DNA of 6,974 bases from an uncultured Rhodospirillales bacterium (lineage in GTDB: Bacteria > Pseudomonadota > Alphaproteobacteria > Acetobacterales > Acetobacteraceae), in contig CAIMVB010000402.1 of the NCBI GenBank assembly GCA_903844785.1, forward strand, positions 1-6,974, given 5' to 3'. A program made the translations under genes and the position numbers. Below the pieces are notes generated by a model. It saw nothing but the letters and a program-made list of their open reading frames with translations, did no database searches and was not told where the DNA came from. This document shows, in pieces, positions 1 through 5,769 of this stretch; positions within the stretch are counted from its first letter, which is position 1, and each line of letters starts with the position of its first letter.

Positions 1-349
1 CGGTCCACCAGCCCACCAGCAACGCCGCCGCCCAGGCATCAGGTTCCGAGGCATGGATAACCTCGGCACGCTGTCGCGCCGCACGCAGCGCAAGGCGCGG
101 AATACCGAGCATACGCCGCAAGCCCCCACAGCGCGCAGGACAGCTTGCGATCGCAACGCCCGCTACACGTGGCGGCACCGCACCAGATGCCGGTTCAGGG
201 CATAGATGGATCACGGCATAGCCGGCTTCGGCCAGGCTCGCGCCTTCTTTCAGCACCACACGGATATCGGCAGGCGGATGCGCGGCGGACAGCAACAGCA
301 CCCTGGGGCGCGCCAGCCAAACCTCGGTCAGGCCACCATCGCGCGGCAT
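1..349 (-). CDS. GT4-like glycosyltransferase, N-terminal part (3' end outside window)
   Basis: An open frame runs from ATG 349-347 to the left window edge without a stop, giving 116 residues. After a short lead (residues 1-16), V-L-L-L-S forms a first beta strand. H-P-P-A-D-I-R-V-V-L-K-E-G-A-S-L follows, then A-E-A-G-Y-A-V-I-H-L, and later V-I-H-A-S-E-P-D-A-W-A-A-A-L-L near 97-111. This matches the N-terminal acceptor domain of GT4-like GT-B glycosyltransferases, in which a loop after the first strand is followed by a D-x-R helix and a later H-x-x-x-P-D element. The catalytic C-terminal domain is outside the window, so donor residues cannot be checked. A GGAAGG site supports the start, which lies 22 bases inside the wecB end. 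Predicted role: another sugar-addition step for the same lipid-linked unit. Family call is moderately sure; specificity is unknown. Confidence 0.7.
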   Translation of the reverse strand, partial: MPRDGGLTEVWLARPRVLLLSAAHPPADIRVVLKEGASLAEAGYAVIHLCPEPASGAVPPRVAGVAIASCPARCGGLRRMLGIPRLALRAARQRAEVIHASEPDAWAAALLVGWWT

Positions 350-1434
350 TCTTCGCCTTCCAACACTTGCTGCAAATGCTCGCGCATACGTATCCCGGCC
401 CGCCCATCCCAAAGCGGAATGGGCCGCAGCACTTGCGCGGGCGCCAGCAGTATTTCTGTCACCCGCTGCGGTAATTCCTCGGGCGAAGTCAGCCGGTTCA
501 TCCCGGCAGTGATGGTGATGGGCCGCTCGGTCGCGCCACGCAATGTTAGGCAAGGCAGGCCAAGCGCGGTGGCTTCTTCCTGCACGCCGCCGCTATCGGT
601 CGCGACCAGCCGCGCACGGCAGAGCAAGGAAAGAAATTCCAAATAGCCAAGCGGCGGCATGATCCGCACACCATTGGGCGGCACAAAGCCAAAGGCCTTC
701 ATCTGCGCTGCCGCACGCGGATGAATGGGCCAAAGCAGCGGCAAATGCCGCGATGCCGCGCTTAGCGCGTCAAGCAATGCGATGAAACGTTCTGGCTGAT
801 CCACATTACTGGCGCGATGCAGCGTGACCAGCCCATAGCCGCCGCGCGAAAGGCCACGCGGCAGGCGCTTGGCGCGCGCTGCGGGCAAATGCCGCATTTG
901 CGTATCCACCATCGCATTGCCCACCGCGCGCACTGCGTCAGCGCCATGCCCTTCCAGACGCAACCGCGCTGCCGTTGCTTCATCCGGTGCCCAAAGAATA
1001 TCGGAAATCGCATCAATGGCGCGGCGATTGACCTCTTCGGGCAGATCACGCTCACCCGAACGAAGCCCGGCTTCCAGATGGATCAGCGTAATGCCCATCT
1101 TGCGCGCGGCGAGTGCGGCGGCGAGCGCGCCATCCACATCGCCCGCCACCACCACGGCGGCCGGGCGGCGCGATTTCCAGACGGTTTCGCAAGCAATCAT
1201 GGAACGACCGGTGAGTACCGCATGGCTGCCGCCCGAAATGCCGAGCGCGATATCCGGCGCTGGCAGACCAAGATCGGCGAAATGCACGCCGAACATGGCG
1301 GGGTCTTCATGCTGTCCGGTATGGAGCAGAACCGGTTTGCAGAAATCATGGCCAGTGGCCAGCGCATGCCAAAGCGCGGCAAGCTTCGGCAAATTGGGCC
1401 GCGCGGCGGCAACAAGATGCACTTCGGGCAGCAT
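328..1434 (-). CDS. wecB: UDP-N-acetylglucosamine 2-epimerase, non-hydrolysing (WecB family)
   Basis: This 368-residue cytoplasmic enzyme interconverts UDP-GlcNAc and UDP-ManNAc. It belongs to the subgroup beginning with an A-R-P-N motif (11-14) rather than T-R-P-E. Recognisable parts are H-T-G-Q-H at 38-42, G-D-V-D at 98-101 (Asp99, matching E. coli Asp95), H-L-E-A-G-L-R-S at 119-126 (Glu121), P-E-E-V-N-R at 132-137 (Glu133), V-G-N-A-M-V-D-T at 171-178, V-T-L-H-R-A-S-N-V-D at 203-212 (His206), and D-S-G-G-V-Q-E-E-A plus T-E-R-P-I-T-I near the UDP site. Catalytic acidic residues and the histidine therefore appear intact. Length is normal for the family. ATG 1434 is two bases after the glycosyltransferase stop, with AAAGGG eight bases upstream. 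No UDP-ManNAc dehydrogenase (WecC) is visible, so the ManNAc branch is either used directly or completed outside the window. The end overlaps the next gene by 22 bases. Confidence 0.93.
   Translation of the reverse strand: MLPEVHLVAAARPNLPKLAALWHALATGHDFCKPVLLHTGQHEDPAMFGVHFADLGLPAPDIALGISGGSHAVLTGRSMIACETVWKSRRPAAVVVAGDVDGALAAALAARKMGITLIHLEAGLRSGERDLPEEVNRRAIDAISDILWAPDEATAARLRLEGHGADAVRAVGNAMVDTQMRHLPAARAKRLPRGLSRGGYGLVTLHRASNVDQPERFIALLDALSAASRHLPLLWPIHPRAAAQMKAFGFVPPNGVRIMPPLGYLEFLSLLCRARLVATDSGGVQEEATALGLPCLTLRGATERPITITAGMNRLTSPEELPQRVTEILLAPAQVLRPIPLWDGRAGIRMREHLQQVLEGEECRAMVA
356..361 (-). promoter_or_regulatory. Shine-Dalgarno for the left-edge glycosyltransferase
   Basis: GGAAGG on the minus strand, six bases before ATG 349-347, lies inside the last codons of wecB. 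It supports the overlapping start of the partial glycosyltransferase. Confidence 0.6.
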
Positions 1435-1436
1435 GA

Positions 1437-2696
1437 TCAGCCCTTTCCTGAAATAGCGAGAAGGCGGGAATGGGCCAGGCTTGCCTGTTCCTGCGCGATG
1501 CTCTCCACAAGGCCAACAAAACGCGCCGCGAGCAGGCGCCGATCATACCGCCTGACAGCCAAGCCACGCGCCGCCTGACCCATGGCCTCACGCCGCGCTG
1601 GGTTTTCCACCAAACTCATCAACGCTGCGGCAAGCCCCGCCGCATCACCCGGCGGTACGGCAATGCCGCAACCGCCTTCAGCCAGTAGCCGCGCGGCCTG
1701 TCCGGGTGCATTGCTGATAACGGGCCGGCCAGCCGCCAGGCCATCCGTCAGCTTATTGGGCGCGGTCCATTCGGCGAAGGCGGGGCAGTCGGCCAGGATA
1801 TGCAAAGCGATCTGGCTACCGGCGAAAAGCCGCGCCACATCGCGCTTGGGCATAGGGGGAAGAAAAGTCACATTTTGCAGGCCCCGCGCTTGTTCGATCA
1901 GGGTGGTTTTCTCCGCCCCCTCACCCACCAGCAGGATGCGCAAGCGCCTCTCACCCTGTTCCGCCAAAAGCCGCGCCGCTTCCAACACCACGCCAAGCCC
2001 ATTGGCCCTGCCATGCGCCCCGGCGTAAAGCGCCAAAACCTCCCAGGCTGCGGTCTCGGCCGGGCGCCAGGGCGCAATGTGGGGGCCGAAAAGGTCCAGA
2101 TCACAGCCATTGCCAATCACCTGCACCCGCGCCGGATCAGCGCCGCGCGCGCGCGCTGTCTCCGCCATGCCATCCGATAGCGCGACCACCGCTTCGGCCT
2201 GCCGGCAGGCGAGATTGGCAAGCGCGTCCAATACCGGGGCGAATGGCATTGGCAGCACGCCCATGGCGCGGGGCAATTCCGGCCAGGGGTCACGGATTTC
2301 GAAAATGAAGGGGATCCCGCGCAGCGCCTTGGCCAGCAAGGCGGGGAGCGCCACGGTCAGTGGCGTTGAAGACGCCACCACAAGATCAGGCCGGAGCCTG
2401 AATGCCAGCCGCCCGGCCGCCGCCGCATAACGCAAAAACGCCGCACCGCGCGACGCAAAGCCCATGGCATTGGCGTAGGGGATATCCCATTCCACCACTT
2501 CAAACCCCGCTACGCGCCCTTGCCGCCTACCATGGCGGAAGGCGCCGGCAAGTCCGGTTTCGCCCCCATGATAGCGCCCGGTCGCGAGTGTCACGCGATG
2601 CCCACGCGCGGCCAAGGCCCGGGCAAAGGCGAAGCTCCGCGTCGCCGTGCTACCTTCCGGCGTGCTGAAATGCTGATGCAGATAGAGGATGTGCAT
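1437..2696 (-). CDS. GT4-family glycosyltransferase, WbuB-like
   Basis: This 419-residue GT-B glycosyltransferase has two Rossmann-like halves. The N-terminal acceptor domain starts with H-I-L-Y-L-H-Q-H-F and S-T-P-E-G-S-T-A-T-R (11-20), typical of WbuB-type enzymes, and contains E-I-R-D-P-W-P-E at 133-140. The C-terminal nucleotide-sugar domain has I-G-N-G-C-D-L-D-L-F at 194-203, Y-A-G-A-H-G-R-A-N-G-L-G near 224-235, L-L-V-G-E-G at 255-260 and P-N-K-L-T-D-G-L-A-A-G-R-P-V-I at 313-327, where donor-contact residues are expected. It is predicted to be a cytoplasmic, membrane-associated retaining enzyme that adds a sugar to the lipid-linked intermediate. WbuB itself adds an N-acetyl-fucosamine-type sugar, but donor and acceptor cannot be read from this sequence. 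ATG 2696 follows the aminotransferase stop by six bases. The nearby AGGG is only four bases from the start, so initiation probably relies partly on coupling. Confidence 0.88.
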   Translation of the reverse strand: MHILYLHQHFSTPEGSTATRSFAFARALAARGHRVTLATGRYHGGETGLAGAFRHGRRQGRVAGFEVVEWDIPYANAMGFASRGAAFLRYAAAAGRLAFRLRPDLVVASSTPLTVALPALLAKALRGIPFIFEIRDPWPELPRAMGVLPMPFAPVLDALANLACRQAEAVVALSDGMAETARARGADPARVQVIGNGCDLDLFGPHIAPWRPAETAAWEVLALYAGAHGRANGLGVVLEAARLLAEQGERRLRILLVGEGAEKTTLIEQARGLQNVTFLPPMPKRDVARLFAGSQIALHILADCPAFAEWTAPNKLTDGLAAGRPVISNAPGQAARLLAEGGCGIAVPPGDAAGLAAALMSLVENPARREAMGQAARGLAVRRYDRRLLAARFVGLVESIAQEQASLAHSRLLAISGKG

Positions 2697-2702
2697 GGCG
2701 CC

Positions 2703-3926
2703 CTAGCCACGCGCTGCCGCGCGAATGGCGCGGATCACGCGGTCCTGCCCATCAGGCGCCAAGCCACTGCCGGAAGGCAGGCAAAGCCCCCGGCCGAAAA
2801 GCGCTTCCGCCACCACCCCTCCGGCACGCGGCGCATCACGAAAAACAGGCTGCATATGCAAGGGCTTCCAGACCGGGCGGCTTTCAATCTCGGCCATGGC
2901 AAGCACCCGGCTGAGCCCCTCCGGGCCCATGCCGAAAGCCTCGGCATCCAGCAACATCACCGTCAACCAACGGGAAGCCCGGCCCCAGGGCGCCTCAGGC
3001 ATGAAAGAAATGCCAGGCAAATCCCCCAAACATTCCCCATAGCGCTGGAAAATCGCGCGGCGCCGGGCAACGCGCGCCACGAGCCCTGGCAATTGCGCCA
3101 AGCCCACTGCCGCCAACACAGATGGCAGGCCAAAGGAATAGCCGGTGGTTTCATGCTCATAATGCGGCGCGGGGGTTTTCGCCTGATGGGCCAGCACGCG
3201 GGCGCGGGCGATCAGCCCTGGGTCATCAGAAGCCAAAGCCCCGCCGCCGCCTGCAGTGATGATCTTATTGCCATTGAAGGAAAATGCCGCGAGCAAGGCG
3301 CCGCGCCCAGCGGGCAGGCCCGCTTGGGTGGCGCCCAACCCCTCGGCGCTGTCAGAAACCAGCGCCACGCCATATTCGGCGCAGACTGGAGCAATCTGAT
3401 GCAGCGCGGCGCATTGGCCATAGATATCCACCGCCACTACGGCCTTGGGCAGCCGTGCCTCCCGCGCTGCTTTAGCCAGTTCTGCCCGCAATAGCGCGGG
3501 GTCGAGCGTCCAACTTGCCGGGCAGATATCCAAAAAGCGCGGCCTCGCCCCCAATTGCACCGCCGGCGCGATGGAGGCGATGAAGGTAAAGCCCGGCACC
3601 CAGACCTCATCCCCCGGGCCGATTTCCAGCACACGAAACGCAAGCGTCAGCGCCGCGGTGCCGGAAGCCACCCCAAGGACATGGGCAAAGCCAGTCGCCT
3701 CGGCCAGCGCTTGCTCAAAGGCGCGCGGTGTCGGGCCGGCCGGGGCCAACCAGCCGGAGGCAAGGCTTGCTTCAATCGCCGCCCTTTCCTGGCCCGTCAG
3801 ATGCGGGGGCGACAGCAGAATGGGCGGGGCAGCCATTTCGGTTGCCGGCGCCGAAAAGGAGGATAGCCCGGCATGGCGGGCGTATGGCGCCAAGTTCAAC
3901 ATGGGGCGCGCCAGTACATTGCACAT
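2703..3926 (-). CDS. PglE-like PLP-dependent UDP-4-keto-sugar aminotransferase (DegT/DnrJ/EryC1/StrS family)
   Basis: This 407-residue aminotransferase would convert a UDP-4-keto-6-deoxy-GlcNAc-type sugar to the 4-amino sugar in the cytoplasm, using PLP and probably glutamate. Numbered from 3926, it shows L-S-P-P-H-x-T-G-x-E at 38-47, S-G-T-A-A-L at 88-93 (phosphate-binding region), F-T-F-I-A-S near 113-118, Asp192 in S-D-S-A-E (pyridine nitrogen contact), and Lys221 in F-N-G-N-K-I-I-T, the Schiff-base lysine. H-Y-E-H at 255-258, E-S-R-P-V-W-K at 348-354 and C-L-P-S-G near 382-386 also recall Campylobacter PglE. The usual Y-N-Y-R-L-S-N motif reads Y-S-F-G-L-P-S here (263-269). The start is uncertain. 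ATG 3926 and ATG 3902 lack a clear Shine-Dalgarno. ATG 3836 would begin just before the family's usual N terminus and give 377 residues. The neighbouring PglC-type gene supports a bacillosamine-type pathway. Confidence 0.88.
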   Translation of the reverse strand: MCNVLARPMLNLAPYARHAGLSSFSAPATEMAAPPILLSPPHLTGQERAAIEASLASGWLAPAGPTPRAFEQALAEATGFAHVLGVASGTAALTLAFRVLEIGPGDEVWVPGFTFIASIAPAVQLGARPRFLDICPASWTLDPALLRAELAKAAREARLPKAVVAVDIYGQCAALHQIAPVCAEYGVALVSDSAEGLGATQAGLPAGRGALLAAFSFNGNKIITAGGGGALASDDPGLIARARVLAHQAKTPAPHYEHETTGYSFGLPSVLAAVGLAQLPGLVARVARRRAIFQRYGECLGDLPGISFMPEAPWGRASRWLTVMLLDAEAFGMGPEGLSRVLAMAEIESRPVWKPLHMQPVFRDAPRAGGVVAEALFGRGLCLPSGSGLAPDGQDRVIRAIRAAARG

Positions 3927-3946
3927 AATGTCAGATCATTGCGCAA
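3919..3946. repeat. Imperfect inverted repeat at the transferase-aminotransferase junction
   Basis: Arms TTGC (3919-3922) plus AATG (3927-3930) pair with CATT (3937-3940) plus GCAA (3943-3946). They are separated by a six-base loop and an asymmetric internal loop (4 and 2 bases). It covers almost all of the only sizeable gap between genes and includes the upstream-most ATG of the aminotransferase (3926-3924). The segment is clearly richer in A and T than its surroundings. Pairing is weak and there is no T-run, so it is not a convincing terminator. A role in translation initiation is possible but unproven, and chance is a real alternative. Confidence 0.25.
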
Positions 3947-3948
3947 CT

Positions 3949-4542
3949 TCATGCGCGTGTTTCCGCAAGGCTTGGGGAAGTCGCATGGCCGGGCATGGCC
4001 GCGCCCTGGCCGCGCAGCACCAGCGCGCCACAGCGCAAGACTAGGCGCATATCTTTCGAGAATTCAATGCCTTCTTCGGCGTAGCGCACATCAAATGCCA
4101 AGCGCCGCGCCCAGGGCAGCGCATTGCGCCCTTCGGCCTGGGCAAGGCCGAGCAAGCCGGGGCGAACCCAAAGCCGTTTCGCCTCCGCCGCGCTGAAGAT
4201 CGGGTTATATTCGCAGGGTAACGGCCGCGGCCCGACCAGCGCCATATCGCCGCGCAAGATATTGATCATTTGGGGTAATTCATCGAGGCCAGAAGCCCTA
4301 AGCCAGCGCCCAAAGCCGTTGAGCCGCGCCGCATCCGGCCCCGCGCCTTCGCGCATGGAGCGGAATTTCAGTAGGGTGAAGGGCGCTCCATGCCGCCCGG
4401 CGCGGCGCTGGCGAAACAGGATGGGCCGGCCGAGCGCCAGCAGCACCGCGAGCGCCAATAGCGCAAAGATCGGCGCCCCCAGCCCCAGCACCAGCGCCGC
4501 CACCGCGCGTTCCAGCATTGGCTTACCCCAAAGCGCGTACAT
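3949..4542 (-). CDS. PglC-type monotopic phosphoglycosyl transferase (initiating sugar transferase)
   Basis: This 197-residue enzyme is expected to transfer a sugar phosphate from a UDP-sugar to undecaprenyl phosphate, the first membrane step of glycan assembly at the inner face of the inner membrane. It is the minimal catalytic form, without the extra membrane helices of WbaP. Visible landmarks are a hydrophobic N-terminal membrane segment with a helix-breaking Pro24, K-F-R-S-M at 59-63, the catalytic Asp87-Glu88 pair in L-D-E-L-P-Q, R-G-D-M-A-L-V-G-P-R-P at 97-107, then V-R-P-G-L-x-G-x-A-Q and G-R-N-A-x-x-W. A late P-G-H-A-T resembles the G-H-x-T tail of Campylobacter PglC. Lys7 and Pro24 fall at the same positions as in that protein, supporting ATG 4542. 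A strong Shine-Dalgarno also supports it. ATG 4518, just after the upstream stop, is a weaker alternative. The preferred sugar (diNAcBac-like) is inferred. Confidence 0.92.
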   Translation of the reverse strand: MYALWGKPMLERAVAALVLGLGAPIFALLALAVLLALGRPILFRQRRAGRHGAPFTLLKFRSMREGAGPDAARLNGFGRWLRASGLDELPQMINILRGDMALVGPRPLPCEYNPIFSAAEAKRLWVRPGLLGLAQAEGRNALPWARRLAFDVRYAEEGIEFSKDMRLVLRCGALVLRGQGAAMPGHATSPSLAETRA

Positions 4543-5767
4543 GCTTCCGCTCCTCCGGTGCCGCGCTGACGCCAAGCCCCAGCGCCAGGCCCAGCGCAAG
4601 CCAGGCCATGCGATTGCCAAGATCGGTCGAAACCTGAAGTGTCACCGCAATCGGCAGGCAAAGCACCAAAAGCCGTGCGACGCGCCAGGCAGGCGCGCTA
4701 CGGCCAAGCCGCCAAAACGCCCAGGCCGCGCCACCAAAGGCCAAAAGCCACAGCGCAAAGCCGGGCAAGCCCGTCTCCACTAGCGCTTCCAGCGCCAAAT
4801 TATGCGGGTGCCGCCCGCGCCATTCGCCAAACCCCGCCGCCAGGCTGAAGCCGCCCATGCCCAAGCCAAAGGGCATGGCCTGGCCCGCCAGGGCGAGCGC
4901 CTCCCCCCAAAGCGCTAAGCGGCCGGAGCTTTCCAGGGTTTCTGCTTGAAATAATGTCTCCAGGGCCCGGGAATGCGCGCTGGCCTGCCCCTGAGCCAGC
5001 AGCGCCGCAGCGCCCACCAGCAAAAGCAAGCCAAACACCCAAACACCGGCCCGGATCCAGCTTTGCTGGCGAATGAGGATCAGTAAGGGGCCAAGCAGCA
5101 GGCAAAGCCCAAGCGCCATCAACGCCGCCCGCCCACCGGGCAGCGCCGCGCCAAGCGCCAGCGCCAAGGTTGTACCCAGCCAGAAGAACCGCCGCAGCGC
5201 GCCGCGCGCTTCGGCCCAATGCAGCGCGGCGAGTGAGGCTGCCATGGCAATGGCAAGCCCGGTGACTTGATAGGCGACGCGCCATTTCTCGGCCTCGGCA
5301 CCCGGTAGCCCGCCCAAAGCGACCCGTCCTTCGGCGAGATTGGCCGCCAGGCTCAGCGCAATCACCCCCCCGGCGCCGAGCGTGGCCGCCGCGAAACCGC
5401 GCAGCGCAGCATCATCCCCGGCTACCACCATGCCAGCGAAGAGCATCACGGGGCCAAGCAGGATGATTTCCGGTAATTTGGCATTGAGCACGGCGCCCGA
5501 GGCACTCCAACACCCGGTCAGCACCAGCCAGAGCCAAAGCGTGCCGATGGCGGCCAGGGGCAGGCCAAGCGCCGGAGCCAATAGCCAGCGCCGCAGGGCC
5601 GCGAGCAGCACCAGCAAGGGCAGCGCGATCATCGCCAATAATATCGTAAGATCAATGGGTAAAAGCCCGATCACGGGCATGGATTTCAAGGCGCCAGCCA
5701 AATGCAGCAGTGCGATATTGGCGCCGACCATCCAAGCAAAGCCGTCCCCTTGCCCCTGCTGCGTCAT
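4523..5767 (-). CDS. O-antigen ligase / Wzy-type polymerase family membrane protein
   Basis: This 414-residue, very hydrophobic protein has about ten or more predicted membrane segments. The diagnostic part is the larger periplasmic loop and its flanks: LPGGRAAL near residues 209-216, SSGRLALWGEAL near 280-291, G-L-G-M-G-G-F near 301-307, and H-P-H-N-L near 320-324 followed by L-E-A-L-V-E-T-G-L-P-G. These match the Wzy_C/WaaL pattern, where Arg and His residues act in glycan transfer from undecaprenyl pyrophosphate on the periplasmic face. The start at 5767 is two bases after the co-polymerase stop, with AGGG about nine bases upstream. The frame is open back to 5887, but that part overlaps the co-polymerase gene. 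Sequence alone does not separate a polymerase from a ligase. The neighbouring co-polymerase makes polymerase somewhat more likely. The end overlaps the next gene by 20 bases. Confidence 0.85.
   Translation of the reverse strand: MTQQGQGDGFAWMVGANIALLHLAGALKSMPVIGLLPIDLTILLAMIALPLLVLLAALRRWLLAPALGLPLAAIGTLWLWLVLTGCWSASGAVLNAKLPEIILLGPVMLFAGMVVAGDDAALRGFAAATLGAGGVIALSLAANLAEGRVALGGLPGAEAEKWRVAYQVTGLAIAMAASLAALHWAEARGALRRFFWLGTTLALALGAALPGGRAALMALGLCLLLGPLLILIRQQSWIRAGVWVFGLLLLVGAAALLAQGQASAHSRALETLFQAETLESSGRLALWGEALALAGQAMPFGLGMGGFSLAAGFGEWRGRHPHNLALEALVETGLPGFALWLLAFGGAAWAFWRLGRSAPAWRVARLLVLCLPIAVTLQVSTDLGNRMAWLALGLALGLGVSAAPEERKHVRALG
4550..4556 (-). promoter_or_regulatory. Strong Shine-Dalgarno for the PglC-type transferase
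   Basis: GGAGGAG on the minus strand lies seven bases before ATG 4542-4540. It is the best ribosome-binding site in the window and is embedded in the last codons of the upstream ligase/polymerase gene. It decides the start at 4542 over the ATG at 4518, and predicts efficient independent initiation on the polycistronic message. Confidence 0.75.
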
Positions 5768-5769
5768 GG

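Noticed and set aside
817..1578. Plus-strand open frame of 253 codons opposite wecB
   Set aside because: Antisense shadow. The protein has no recognisable domain, while the minus strand encodes a complete WecB with its catalytic residues.
2520..3494. Long plus-strand open frame of 324 codons opposite the aminotransferase
   Set aside because: It is antisense to a well-recognised aminotransferase, has no family motifs, and has a composition dominated by Arg, Ala, Pro and Gln, as expected for a shadow frame in GC-rich DNA.
3927..3960. Possible internal promoter upstream of the aminotransferase (TTGCGC and A/T-rich CATTAT on the minus strand)
   Set aside because: The hexamers are poor matches and are not at a proper spacing to each other, so I cannot support a promoter call.
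4124..4783. Plus-strand open frame of 219 codons opposite the PglC-type transferase
   Set aside because: Its translation is basic, low-complexity Arg/Pro/Ala/Lys sequence without domains, and it crosses two well-supported minus-strand genes.
4526..4915. Recurring CCAAAGC / GCCAAAGC words, including CCCCAAAGCGC near 4527 and 4907
   Set aside because: On the coding strand these mostly read as Leu-Trp or Ala-Leu codon pairs in hydrophobic proteins. Spacing is irregular, so this is codon bias, not a repeat array.
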